Below, one piece after another: positions 7,442 to 15,176 of a stretch of DNA of 64,000 bases. The position numbers and the translations under genes are program-made. Numbering within the stretch: the first letter of the stretch is position 1; every line of letters starts with the position of its first letter. Source of the DNA: Cohnella silvisoli (GTDB lineage Bacteria > Bacillota > Bacilli > Paenibacillales > Paenibacillaceae). The notes below the pieces were generated by a model. The model made no database searches, was not told the origin of the DNA, and saw only the letters and a list, made by a program, of their open reading frames with translations. The stretch is taken from contig NZ_JAIOAP010000009.1 of the NCBI RefSeq assembly GCF_021190915.1, positions 1-64,000 of the forward strand. The letters run 5' to 3'.

Positions 7442-8677
7442 TTAAATCGCCCAGTTCCCTTTACGGAAAATCGGAACAACCGTCCCGTCGTCAAGAACGC
7501 CGTCTATATCCATCTCCGCCGAGCCGATCATAAAGTCGACGTGCGTAATGCTGGAGTTAACGCCGCTGCTAGCGAGCTCCTCAGGGGACATTTGTTTGCC
7601 GCCTTCGACGTTAAAGGCGTACCCGCTGCCGATCGCCAGGTGGTTCGATGCGTTCTCGTCGAACAGCGTGTTAAAGAACAGCACGTTCGATTGAGAGATC
7701 GGGGACTCGTGAGGCACTAGCGCAACTTCGCCTAAATAATGCGAGCCTTCGTCCGTATCGACGAGCTGCTGTAAAATTTCCTGTCCTTTCTCCGCTTCCA
7801 CTTGAACGATCCGGCCGTTCTCGAACGTCAGCTTGAAGCCGTCAATGATATTCCCGCCGTGACTTAGCGGCTTCGTGCTCGATACGTAACCGTTCACTCC
7901 GGTTTTCAAAGGTACCGTGAACACTTCCTCCGTTGGCATATTCGCCATAAAAGGAATGTTGTTCTGGTTCGTGCTGCTTGCGGCGACCCATATGTGTTTC
8001 TCCGGCAGCTCGATCGTCAGCTCCGTTCCGGGAGCCCGGTATTGCAGCTTGCGGAAATGCCTCTCGTTCAAGATATCGCTCTTCCGATGAAGCGTCGCAT
8101 TGTGCTCTTCCCACGCTTGGACCGGATCGGCCGCGTTCAAGCGAACCGACTGGAAGATCGCTTCCCAAAGCCGATCTACGGCATGCTGATCCGAGTCGCT
8201 GTCGGGAAACACCTTGGCCGCCCAATCTTTCGTCGACGCCGCGACGACCGTCCAGCTTACTTTGTCCGCTTGGATCGCGCGTCTGAATTCCGCAAGCCCT
8301 TGACCCGATGCCTTCTGATAATTGCCGATACGCTTCGAATCGATGCCTTTAAGCAAATCCGGATTCGGTGAAATAATCGAGATAAATGCCGCGCCGCTTG
8401 CTACGAAAGCGCCTCTCTTAGCAGTTTCCCATTCCGGGAACCGCGTGAACACGTCATCCGCCGCTTTCTCGTATTTCAATCGGGATAATGCCTCATCCGT
8501 CCAATCGACGTGTACGTTGCTCGCTCCCGATGCATAAGCTTTGCTTGCGACCAGCCGGACGAGGGATGCCATCTCGATCGATCCGGTAATGAATACTTCC
8601 TGTCCCTGCTGCACGTTTACGCCGACCTTCACGATCAACTCCGCGTATTTCTCCAATTGTTCATTCCATTTTGTCAT
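7442..8677 (-). CDS. M29-family metalloaminopeptidase (AmpS/AmpT type)
   Basis: 411 residues, the normal length for peptidase family M29 (thermophilic aminopeptidase). The family's metal-ligand segments are visible: NMPTEEVFT (Glu), EVALVPHESPI, NASNHLAIG (His) and THVDFMIG (His-x-Asp). These cytoplasmic dimers bind two metal ions and trim N-terminal residues from peptides. GGGAGCG precedes the ATG at 8677. The gene occupies the place where Bacillus subtilis carries the rsb-sigB block between ndoA and tex. A terminator follows it, and another hairpin separates it from the toxin gene, so it is probably transcribed alone. Confidence 0.92.
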   Translation of the reverse strand: MTKWNEQLEKYAELIVKVGVNVQQGQEVFITGSIEMASLVRLVASKAYASGASNVHVDWTDEALSRLKYEKAADDVFTRFPEWETAKRGAFVASGAAFISIISPNPDLLKGIDSKRIGNYQKASGQGLAEFRRAIQADKVSWTVVAASTKDWAAKVFPDSDSDQHAVDRLWEAIFQSVRLNAADPVQAWEEHNATLHRKSDILNERHFRKLQYRAPGTELTIELPEKHIWVAASSTNQNNIPFMANMPTEEVFTVPLKTGVNGYVSSTKPLSHGGNIIDGFKLTFENGRIVQVEAEKGQEILQQLVDTDEGSHYLGEVALVPHESPISQSNVLFFNTLFDENASNHLAIGSGYAFNVEGGKQMSPEELASSGVNSSITHVDFMIGSAEMDIDGVLDDGTVVPIFRKGNWAI

Positions 8678-8720
8678 CGTTAAAACACGCTCCCAATCCC
8701 CTATATATAATCACAAAAAC

Positions 8721-8750
8721 GACAGGCAACCGCTTCATGCAGCTCCTGTC
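8721..8750 (-). terminator. terminator of the ndoAI-ndoA operon
   Basis: GACAGG (8721-8726) pairs with CCTGTC (8745-8750) plus an inner GC pair. On the minus strand the stem is followed by GTTTTTG, just past the ndoA stop. Confidence 0.55.
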
Positions 8751-8756
8751 TTTATT

Positions 8757-9107
8757 TTAGAAATCAATTAAACCTACGCTGATCTGCAAAGCTTCATCCA
8801 CTTTTCGCATCGTTTCATCGTCCAAATGCGTGATTTTATCCGTTAACCGTTGCTTGTCGATTGTTCGGATTTGTTCCATCAGAATGACCGAATCGCGCTC
8901 CATTCCATGGACCTTAGCTTCTATCTCCACATGCGTGGGCAGTTTTGCTTTCTGGATTTGCGCCGTTATGGCAGCTACGATAACCGTCGGACTAAAGCGG
9001 TTGCCGATATCGTTCTGAATAACAAGAACGGGACGCACCCCGCCTTGCTCCGAACCGACTACCGGCGACAAATCCGCGTAGAAAACATCCCCACGTTTAA
9101 CAATCAA
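8757..9107 (-). CDS. ndoA: endoribonuclease toxin EndoA (MazF family)
   Basis: 116 residues, closely resembling Bacillus EndoA/Ydc[21 protein letters not shown], then [12 protein letters not shown], ending QISVGLIDF. The family folds as a dimeric PemK/MazF barrel that cuts mRNA at specific sites (UACAU in Bacillus subtilis). The start codon is TTG at 9107, four bases past the antitoxin stop, so translation is coupled. The catalytic Arg of the RPVLV segment and a threonine in the central strand are present. It is neutralised by the preceding CopG-type protein. The chromosomal location next to alr is conserved in Bacilli. Confidence 0.95.
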   Translation of the reverse strand: MIVKRGDVFYADLSPVVGSEQGGVRPVLVIQNDIGNRFSPTVIVAAITAQIQKAKLPTHVEIEAKVHGMERDSVILMEQIRTIDKQRLTDKITHLDDETMRKVDEALQISVGLIDF

Positions 9108-9110
9108 ATT

Positions 9111-9392
9111 CTACACCCCGCTTACGAGGCGTTCGAGTGTGCTTTCGGCATCTCCTTCAGCGTGGAACGCTTCCGATGCCATGTTCAGATTAATCTTAGC
9201 CATCTCCAAATACCCGCGCTGCATCGCGTCGCGAATTAACCGTTGCTTTCGATCGACCAGGTAATGCTTCATGGCCTGGCGAATAATCTCGCTGCGGTTC
9301 GTATTTTCCTTGGCGACGACAAAGTCGACTTCGCGCAGCAAATGATCCGGAAGACTGATCATAATGCGTTTCGTATTGTGTAAATTGGCCAC
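9111..9392 (-). CDS. ndoAI: EndoAI antitoxin (ribbon-helix-helix, CopG family)
   Basis: 93 residues. The N-terminal RIMISLPDHLLREVDFVV is a ribbon-helix-helix strand and first helix, and NRSEIIRQAMKHYL completes it. The C-terminal tail would wrap the EndoA toxin. It matches Bacillus EndoAI/YdcD, the partner of EndoA, and lies between alr and ndoA as in Bacillus. GGGGGTGTC precedes the ATG at 9392. As in other toxin-antitoxin operons, the RHH domain may bind the operon's own promoter, though no clear palindrome was found upstream. Confidence 0.93.
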   Translation of the reverse strand: MANLHNTKRIMISLPDHLLREVDFVVAKENTNRSEIIRQAMKHYLVDRKQRLIRDAMQRGYLEMAKINLNMASEAFHAEGDAESTLERLVSGV

Positions 9393-9550
9393 CGAACAGA
9401 CACCCCCAAAGATTTTCCAACAAGCAACCTATTTCCCAGTATGCATGAGTCTGCAAAGAAATATACGATTCCATACAATTCCACTATTAATTATTCTAGA
9501 TTTCCTTTAGACATTCCTGCCGCTTCGCAGCAAAAAAATCGATTCCATTA

Positions 9551-10732
9551 TTATCCTAGAAGCGGATTAAATACCGAGACGACATCTCCGTTGCTTCTAT
9601 AGACTCGCGGAATCCGTGCGGACAGCATACAGATCAACTCATAATTAATCGTTCCGAGCCTTGATGAGACTTCATCCGCGGAGAGAAACTCATCTCCTTG
9701 CCGTCCGATCAACACCACTTCTTCGCCCGGCTCTATTTTCGGCTGCCCGTCGACCTCCGCATCGTTTAACCGGATCATGCATTGATCCATGCAGATCGTG
9801 CCCAGCACGGGAACCCTTCGCCCTCTGACTAACGCCTCCGCTTTCCCGCTCAGCATTCGGCTAAAGCCGTCCGCATAACCGATCGGCAGCGTACCGATGG
9901 ATTCTTGACCCTTGGTAAAGTAACGCGTCCCGTAGCTTATGCCTTCTCCAGCTGCCAAGGTTTTAACATGAACGACCGCCGTCTTCAATGTGAGCACAGG
10001 CTCCAATTGAACCTGACGGGTATTCACTTCCGCGCTCGGATACAAGCCGTACATGCTTATGCCCAGACGAAGCATACTGCCGACATGCGCGGGTAAATCA
10101 ATGCCTGCGGCGCTGTTACCCGAATGAACGATGGGGATATGCATTCCAGAACGGCGAACATAATCAACAACGCTGCCGAATCTTTCTATTTGAAGGTGTG
10201 TGTAGCCCTTATCTTCTTCGTCCGCTCGCGCATAATGGGTGAAAAGCCCTTCCACGATAAGCTGGGGAAGCGTGAAAGCCCGTTCCAAGAACTGTTCGGC
10301 TTCCTTCCCGGGAAGCAAGCCAAGTCGGCCCATACCCGAATCGATCTTAATGTGAGCCTTTAATTTGTTGCCGGATGCGGGAAGATTCGCCACATCGTCA
10401 AGCATCTCGTTGCGATATAAAGTTAAGGTAATGCCTTTCTCCCTTGCAAGTAGAAACCCCGCTGGAGGCGTATAGCCTAGAACCAGAATAGGGGAGTCGA
10501 TTCCCGACGCGCGCAGTTGCAACGCTTCATCGAGGAACGCTACGCCCAAATAATCCGCACCGGCTTCCACCGCTCTTCGCGCAATCTCTGCTGCCCCGTG
10601 CCCGTAAGCATTCGCTTTGACGGATGCCAGCACCTTCGTGCCGTCAGCCAGATGCTCGCGGAACGCTCCGATGTTGGATCCAAGGGCATCAAGGGAAATC
10701 TCGGCCACGGTCGGCCGGTAATAACAGTCCAC
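9551..10732 (-). CDS. alr: alanine racemase
   Basis: 393 residues, fold type III PLP enzyme that interconverts L- and D-alanine for peptidoglycan. The PLP lysine is K39 in ASVKANAYGHG. The second catalytic base is the tyrosine of GISYGTRYF, and the C-terminal barrel has GTICMDQCMI. Length and motifs are complete, so it should be active. It stands directly upstream of ndoAI-ndoA, an arrangement conserved in Bacilli. The 158 bp between alr and ndoAI contain no strong terminator that I can see, so read-through into the toxin-antitoxin genes is possible. Confidence 0.95.
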   Translation of the reverse strand: MDCYYRPTVAEISLDALGSNIGAFREHLADGTKVLASVKANAYGHGAAEIARRAVEAGADYLGVAFLDEALQLRASGIDSPILVLGYTPPAGFLLAREKGITLTLYRNEMLDDVANLPASGNKLKAHIKIDSGMGRLGLLPGKEAEQFLERAFTLPQLIVEGLFTHYARADEEDKGYTHLQIERFGSVVDYVRRSGMHIPIVHSGNSAAGIDLPAHVGSMLRLGISMYGLYPSAEVNTRQVQLEPVLTLKTAVVHVKTLAAGEGISYGTRYFTKGQESIGTLPIGYADGFSRMLSGKAEALVRGRRVPVLGTICMDQCMIRLNDAEVDGQPKIEPGEEVVLIGRQGDEFLSADEVSSRLGTINYELICMLSARIPRVYRSNGDVVSVFNPLLG

Positions 10733-10886
10733 GGACCGGTCACCTACCCTGCTGCTAATACTACATTAAAGTAATGTTACCGGGAGGATGCTGTGCTGTC
10801 AACGTTAATCAGGCAGGCAACCTTTTCCTATCGTGTTTAGCTAAATAGCTTCTCTGTCCGAGGGATGGTCTCTGCGGTTGTGGAAA

Positions 10887-10920
10887 GGACCGATCACTAA
10901 GCGATCGGCCCTTTTTTTTT
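10887..10920. terminator. terminator between the lipoprotein gene and alr
   Basis: GGACCGATC (10887-10895) pairs with GATCGGCCC (10903-10911), with one mismatch. The plus-strand reading ends in nine T residues. The minus-strand reading, which would serve the lipoprotein gene, has only three T residues after the stem but an A run in front of it, so it may work in both directions. Confidence 0.7.
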
Positions 10921-12082
10921 ATTTACCTGAAGACTCTACCATCGATTGCGCAATGCGGATCATGTCTTCATGCGGCAGATCCCCGGTACTCAGTCGGTAT
11001 TCAACGCCATCGTAGCTCCACGTAAGCGATTTTGTATCGCCTTCGGTTAAATGTCCTAAAGTAAAGCCGAGATCAAGCGCGATTCCCTCGGTAAGTGAAA
11101 CGGCTCTATCCTTGGACACCATCTCGACAATGGTGAAATCGTAGCTTCCCGAATAACGAAGCATTACCCCTTGGTGATCTCCAAGATCTACGTCGCTGGT
11201 GTCCTTAAGTTCAACGCCTACAGGCAATGCATCCACGTCCGGTTCAATGACGGTAACCTTCTGATCCGTTATTGCCCCGGTTTTGCCGTCGCCTTCGCCT
11301 TTCACGCCGCCTTGATCCGGTTCCGCGGACGTTTCATCATCCGGCGAAGCAGTTGCGTCTGGAGTAGAGCTGGCATCCGGAGCCGTCGTCGCATCAGGGC
11401 TTGCGCTTCCCTCCGCCGACGAATCAGTTGGCTTCGAATTAGGGACGATCCCCATGTTCTTGTCCATGTCAAAGGCCGATTTATCGAACTTCTTGCCGAA
11501 TTCGAAGGAGTCGAATTTGACCTCTACCATGACGTTGGAGTTAGCGTCTGAAACTTGTACATGTCTCGGTGCATAATTGTCCTGTGCCAGCCAAATCTTC
11601 TGACGCGCGAAGGAGCCATTCTGATAATTGCCCGCCATGACATCGAATACGTAGGTATCCTTGTCTTTCGTGAACTGCCTGGAGTTATCCGTTAAGATGC
11701 TCTGGATCAAAGTCTGGTACAAGTAAACCTGTCCTTGATTGTCCGGCCAATCGCTTTGGAACCTGTAGCTTTTGTTCAACTGCGGGGTGAGAACGAATAC
11801 CCCTTCTCCGTTGCGGAGCACGATTTGCGTAATGTCCCGTTTGGCATTGGTCAATGAAATCCGGTATAGCTGCGGCTTCTGGTACCACACTTCCACTTTG
11901 TACTCCAGCGGCTGCTGTCCCGTATGTAAGATCATCGTACCGCTGCCTTCATAGCTCTCCATCTTACCGACGACTTTGTCCAGGTCCTTCACGATCGAAT
12001 CCGCATTTTTGCTCCCGCAACCGGCCAAGAAGATGACCGAGAAAAGAGCAACAGCGGTGATCCATGAAATCCGACGACGCAT
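10919..12082 (-). CDS. LolA-like lipoprotein, YdcC type, with C-terminal DUF4367-like domain
   Basis: An envelope lipoprotein. The ATG at 12082 (MRRRISWI, 387 residues) is preferred over an upstream ATG at 12115, because GAGGGG sits 8 bases before it and the signal peptide then starts normally. The lipobox is LAGC. The next 200 residues form the LolA/LppX-like half-barrel seen in Bacillus YdcC (VEVWYQKPQLYRISLTNAKR). A low-complexity Ser/Pro/Asp/Ala/Thr stretch of about 50 residues links it to a C-terminal domain resembling DUF4367 (VMLRYSGSYDFTIVE). It is upstream of alr as ydcC is in Bacillus. A role in lipid handling or envelope sensing is inferred only. Confidence 0.85.
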   Translation of the reverse strand: MRRRISWITAVALFSVIFLAGCGSKNADSIVKDLDKVVGKMESYEGSGTMILHTGQQPLEYKVEVWYQKPQLYRISLTNAKRDITQIVLRNGEGVFVLTPQLNKSYRFQSDWPDNQGQVYLYQTLIQSILTDNSRQFTKDKDTYVFDVMAGNYQNGSFARQKIWLAQDNYAPRHVQVSDANSNVMVEVKFDSFEFGKKFDKSAFDMDKNMGIVPNSKPTDSSAEGSASPDATTAPDASSTPDATASPDDETSAEPDQGGVKGEGDGKTGAITDQKVTVIEPDVDALPVGVELKDTSDVDLGDHQGVMLRYSGSYDFTIVEMVSKDRAVSLTEGIALDLGFTLGHLTEGDTKSLTWSYDGVEYRLSTGDLPHEDMIRIAQSMVESSGK

Positions 12083-12258
12083 GCGATCCACCCCTCTGCA
12101 CATTAATAATTCCATGCTTCATGTCTATGAGGGGACTTGACCAATTATGCAGACTAGCTCCAGCTTGGCTTACAGACAAGTTAAAGCTGATTCTTTATAA
12201 TGATTATTAATGGAACAGTCCCACGGACAAAGCGGGTAACGAGGGAGAGGACATTGGG

Positions 12259-12801
12259 ATGACGATTTACATCGCACTAATAAGAGGAATTAACGTAGGC
12301 GGAAAAAATAAGGTTCCGATGGCGGAATTGAAGCTTTCGCTGCAAGCAATCGGCCTAAATAATGTGCAAACCTATATTCAAAGCGGCAATGTGCTGTTTG
12401 AATCGGAAGATGGAGCGGAACAGTTGCGGGGGCGGATCGAGCAAGCGATCGAAGCAAGTTTCGGCGTTACGGCAACCGTTGTCTTGAGAACGGCCGAGCA
12501 ACTGGAGCGGATTATTGAAGGATGTCCGTACGCGGCCGACTCCTTGCTAGAAGGAGAGAGCATACAGGTTTCCGTGCTGACTGAAGCGCCTTCGCAGAAG
12601 GCGATCGACATCTTGTCGGTGAGCAGCGATGAAAAAGACGAGTATCAAATAAGCGGGGAAGAGATTTACTTTCTGTTCCGGCAAAGCGTATTGGATTCGA
12701 AGTTGGCGAAAAATCTCGCGAAACTTGGCTCAACGGTAACTTCGCGCAACTGGAACACGATAATTAAGCTCGGTGCTTTAGTTAAAGCGATGGAAGGTTG
12801 A
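12259..12801 (+). CDS. DUF1697 family protein
   Basis: 180 residues with the DUF1697 hallmark start IALIRGINVGGKNKVPM and the central YIQSGNVLFES. The family is widespread and uncharacterised, and is predicted to be an alpha/beta cytoplasmic protein. The C-terminal SRNWNTIIKLGAL is also family-typical. GAGGGAGAGG precedes the ATG. It is a single gene with its own terminator downstream, diverging from the YdcC-like lipoprotein gene. No function can be assigned. Confidence 0.9.
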   Translation: MTIYIALIRGINVGGKNKVPMAELKLSLQAIGLNNVQTYIQSGNVLFESEDGAEQLRGRIEQAIEASFGVTATVVLRTAEQLERIIEGCPYAADSLLEGESIQVSVLTEAPSQKAIDILSVSSDEKDEYQISGEEIYFLFRQSVLDSKLAKNLAKLGSTVTSRNWNTIIKLGALVKAMEG

Positions 12802-12820
12802 TTCAGCGTCAACGATTGAA

Positions 12821-12862
12821 TGAGGCTGTCCTGAGGTCATGAATGACCCGTGGACAGCCTCA
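12821..12862 (+). terminator. terminator after the DUF1697 gene
   Basis: TGAGGCTGTCC (12821-12831) pairs perfectly with GGACAGCCTCA (12852-12862), 20 bp past the stop codon. Confidence 0.7.
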
Positions 12863-13117
12863 TCGAATTTCAATAACATTATTAACTTTCTCGCACCTTG
12901 TCAGGCTATTCGGCGTTAGACTATTCGGCAGATTTGACGGCTTCTCCTTAATGGAAGTTTAACCGCCTAATTATGTTGCAGAATAGCAGACAGTAAATAA
13001 CTGCAAATCTCCCGTTAATTAGGGTAAATTAAAGCAGGTTTATCGATTTTACTGTAAAAGTCCATTTATTTACCCCATTCCTCTACCTTCTCCTAATATC
13101 TTTTTAGAAATAAATGG
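12863..13117. other. gene-free stretch left of the insertion sequence
   Basis: No convincing gene. CTATTCGGC is directly repeated at 12906-12914 and 12921-12929, and the rest is AT-rich with CCGTTAAT-like words. It resembles degenerate intergenic repeat material similar in flavour to the hairpin repeats near 38.7 kb, but I cannot show homology. Confidence 0.3.
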
Positions 13118-14693
13118 ACAATTCAGACTGTTGAGAAAGTCCTATAATTCATTCAATTAACGCGTTAATGTGATATAATATAAGTAAATGATTTGGAAGG
13201 CGCGGTGGTACTTTTGCTAAAGAACAAGAAATTAGACGCTCAGGAAATTTACCAAATGGAACTGGCATGTATAGATATACTCGTGCCTCAAAGTCATCTC
13301 CTTCGGGTAATACATGAGAATGTCGACTTTTCTTTTATCATGGATAAAGTCCGTGCGTTCTATAGCGAAAGCCAAGGGCGACCGCCGATCGACCCCGTTC
13401 GTTTGTTTAAGATGATGCTCATTGGTTATTTATACGGAATCCGTTCAGAGCGTCAGTTAGAGCAGGAAATCATTCCGAATGCCGCTTACCGTTGGTTTTT
13501 GGGGCTTGGCCTCAACGATAAGGTGCCGGATCACTCTACGATAAGCTGGAATCGTAACACGCGATTCAAAGGAACAACTGTGTTCCAAGATATTTTTGAC
13601 GAAGTCGTCCGTCTAGCCATAACACACCGCATGGTGGCGGGTCGCGTTTTGATAACAGATTCTACACACATGCAAGCGAATGCAAACAAAAATCGCTATA
13701 CGATGCAAGTTGTCGAAGACACACCGCAATCGTATGTAGAAGAACTGGAAAAGGCCGTCAATGAAAGCCGTGAAGCCCATGGAAAAAAGCCACTGCCTCC
13801 CCAAGAGGAGGGAGTGGAAACGAAGAAAACAAGAGTGAGCGTGACGGATCCTGAATGCGGCTATATGGCGCGTAAGAACAAGCCGGAAGGTTTCTTCAAT
13901 TTGGATCACCGCACGGTGGATCACAAGTACAATATCATTACAGATGTGTTCGTAACTCCCGGTAACGTTAATGATTCAGCCGTGTATATAGCGCGCTTGA
14001 AGCATCAACTCGATACATTCGGATTTGCAGACACGCTGGAAGCCATTGCACTGGATTCTGGCTATATGACACCTTATATCTGTGAACAAACCCAGCGTAT
14101 GCAGATTTGTGCAGCTATTGCGGAACGTGCAGCACCTGCGACGCCTGGCATCTATCCCAAACAACAATTCATCTTCGATGCAGCAAACGATGTATACCTA
14201 TGTCCTGCCGGTGAAAAGCTCAAGTATCAAACAACAAATCGCTCTGGATACGCAGAGTATGTATCGGATTCGGCACATTGTGTGAATTGTCCATTATTGA
14301 CTAAATGTACGACCAACCAAAGTAACCAGCGAAAGATACAACGTCACGTTTGGGAAGAGAGCAAAGAAAAGGTCATTGGCTACCGGAAGAGTGAATCCGG
14401 AGAATCCGTCTACAACCTGCGCAGTCAAACGATTGAGCGCAGCTTTGCTGATGCCAAAGAACTACATGGATACCGCCGTTGTAGGTTACGTGGCAAAGCT
14501 AAGGTACAAGAGCAAGCATTCATGACAGCTATCGCGCAGAATATCAAGAAAATTGCTCGATACCTGGCAAGAAAAAGTGGGGACAGATCTCTCCATTTTA
14601 AATGCCTACTTATTAATGCACATATTTGGAAATATATGAAAAATAGGTGCTCTGTAACTGCTTGAAAGGGACTTTCTCAACAGTCTGACAATT
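13118..14693 (+). mobile_element. complete IS1182-family insertion sequence with target duplication
   Basis: The element proper runs 13124-14687 (1,564 bp). Terminal inverted repeats are CAGACTGTTGAGAAAGTCC at 13124-13142 and its complement at 14669-14687. Over 20 bp they match at 19 positions. Both ends are flanked by ACAATT (13118-13123 and 14688-14693), a 6-bp direct repeat that looks like a target-site duplication. It carries one intact transposase gene. Perfect duplications and an intact gene point to a recent, possibly active copy. It landed next to an already broken AraC gene. Confidence 0.9.
13193..14665 (+). CDS. IS1182-family DDE transposase
   Basis: 490 residues if started at the TTG at 13193. 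GTG at 13205 or TTG at 13214 are equally possible, and no start has an ideal ribosome site. The N-terminal DUF772-type region has RLFKMMLIGYLYGIRSERQL and VPDHSTISWNRN. Catalytic acids are visible in ITDSTHMQANANK, LDSGYMTP and ERSFADAKELHGYRR, and a zinc-ribbon-like Cys set follows (CPAGEKLK, CVNCPLLTKC). The frame is open throughout. It fills nearly all of the element between the terminal repeats. Confidence 0.93.
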   Translation: MEGAVVLLLKNKKLDAQEIYQMELACIDILVPQSHLLRVIHENVDFSFIMDKVRAFYSESQGRPPIDPVRLFKMMLIGYLYGIRSERQLEQEIIPNAAYRWFLGLGLNDKVPDHSTISWNRNTRFKGTTVFQDIFDEVVRLAITHRMVAGRVLITDSTHMQANANKNRYTMQVVEDTPQSYVEELEKAVNESREAHGKKPLPPQEEGVETKKTRVSVTDPECGYMARKNKPEGFFNLDHRTVDHKYNIITDVFVTPGNVNDSAVYIARLKHQLDTFGFADTLEAIALDSGYMTPYICEQTQRMQICAAIAERAAPATPGIYPKQQFIFDAANDVYLCPAGEKLKYQTTNRSGYAEYVSDSAHCVNCPLLTKCTTNQSNQRKIQRHVWEESKEKVIGYRKSESGESVYNLRSQTIERSFADAKELHGYRRCRLRGKAKVQEQAFMTAIAQNIKKIARYLARKSGDRSLHFKCLLINAHIWKYMKNRCSVTA

Positions 14694-14740
14694 GCCGTTA
14701 ATCCCTCAATCATTGTGCGCAACCATTACTATAACTGGAA

Positions 14741-15161
14741 AAATCCCGTTATTCTTATAGGTTGATCACCGACATCACGGAGGATTGCGGGTTTAGTTCC
14801 GTACACTATTTCTCAAGGTTAGGGGACATGGCAGATCGCCATATTGAAACACCATATCCCAAGCACGGGGTTTACTCTCTATCCAGTCAAAATAAATCGA
14901 GGCGTGGATCATCGGATTTTCATCATCGGGTCGAAAGAAATGGGGTACGCCGGGCGGTATGTAAAACAGATCCTCGCGCGAGCAGTCGTGCGTTTCGTTT
15001 CCTATAGTCATAGAGCCGTTTCCGTCGAAAATATAGATAAACGAGTGCACGAACGACCTGCGAGGACCTATTCGCTCGCGAGGACGAAACGGGTAATAAT
15101 CGGCACGGTAAATGCGCGGGACGATTTCGGACAGCCGAACCCTTGTTTCGCTGATGTTCAT
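14741..15161 (-). pseudogene. AraC-family regulator remnant with inverted C-terminal fragment
   Basis: On the minus strand 14821-15161 encodes the start and cupin sensor domain of an AraC-type regulator (MNISETRVRLSEIV, then IYIFDGNGSMTIGNETH and IPPGVPHFFRPDD), with GGAAGGTG before the ATG. The reading ends early (LRNSVRN) at 14793 with no DNA-binding domain. About 25 codons of a typical AraC second helix-turn-helix, ITDITEDCGFSSVHYFSR, lie on the plus strand at 14741-14820. The fragment abuts the truncated gene in inverted orientation. I infer deletion plus inversion of a former regulator of the upstream fucosidase operon. An intact IS1182 element ends 53 bp away. Confidence 0.75.
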
Positions 15162-15176
15162 GACACCTTCCCCTTA

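Noticed and set aside
10887..10920. Terminator of an unseen plus-strand gene
   Set aside because: Strong plus-strand T run, but no plus-strand frame with a ribosome site lies upstream, so it is treated as the lipoprotein/alr boundary signal.
12863..13117. Small RNA or gene left of the insertion sequence
   Set aside because: No promoter, stem or coding signal could be supported.
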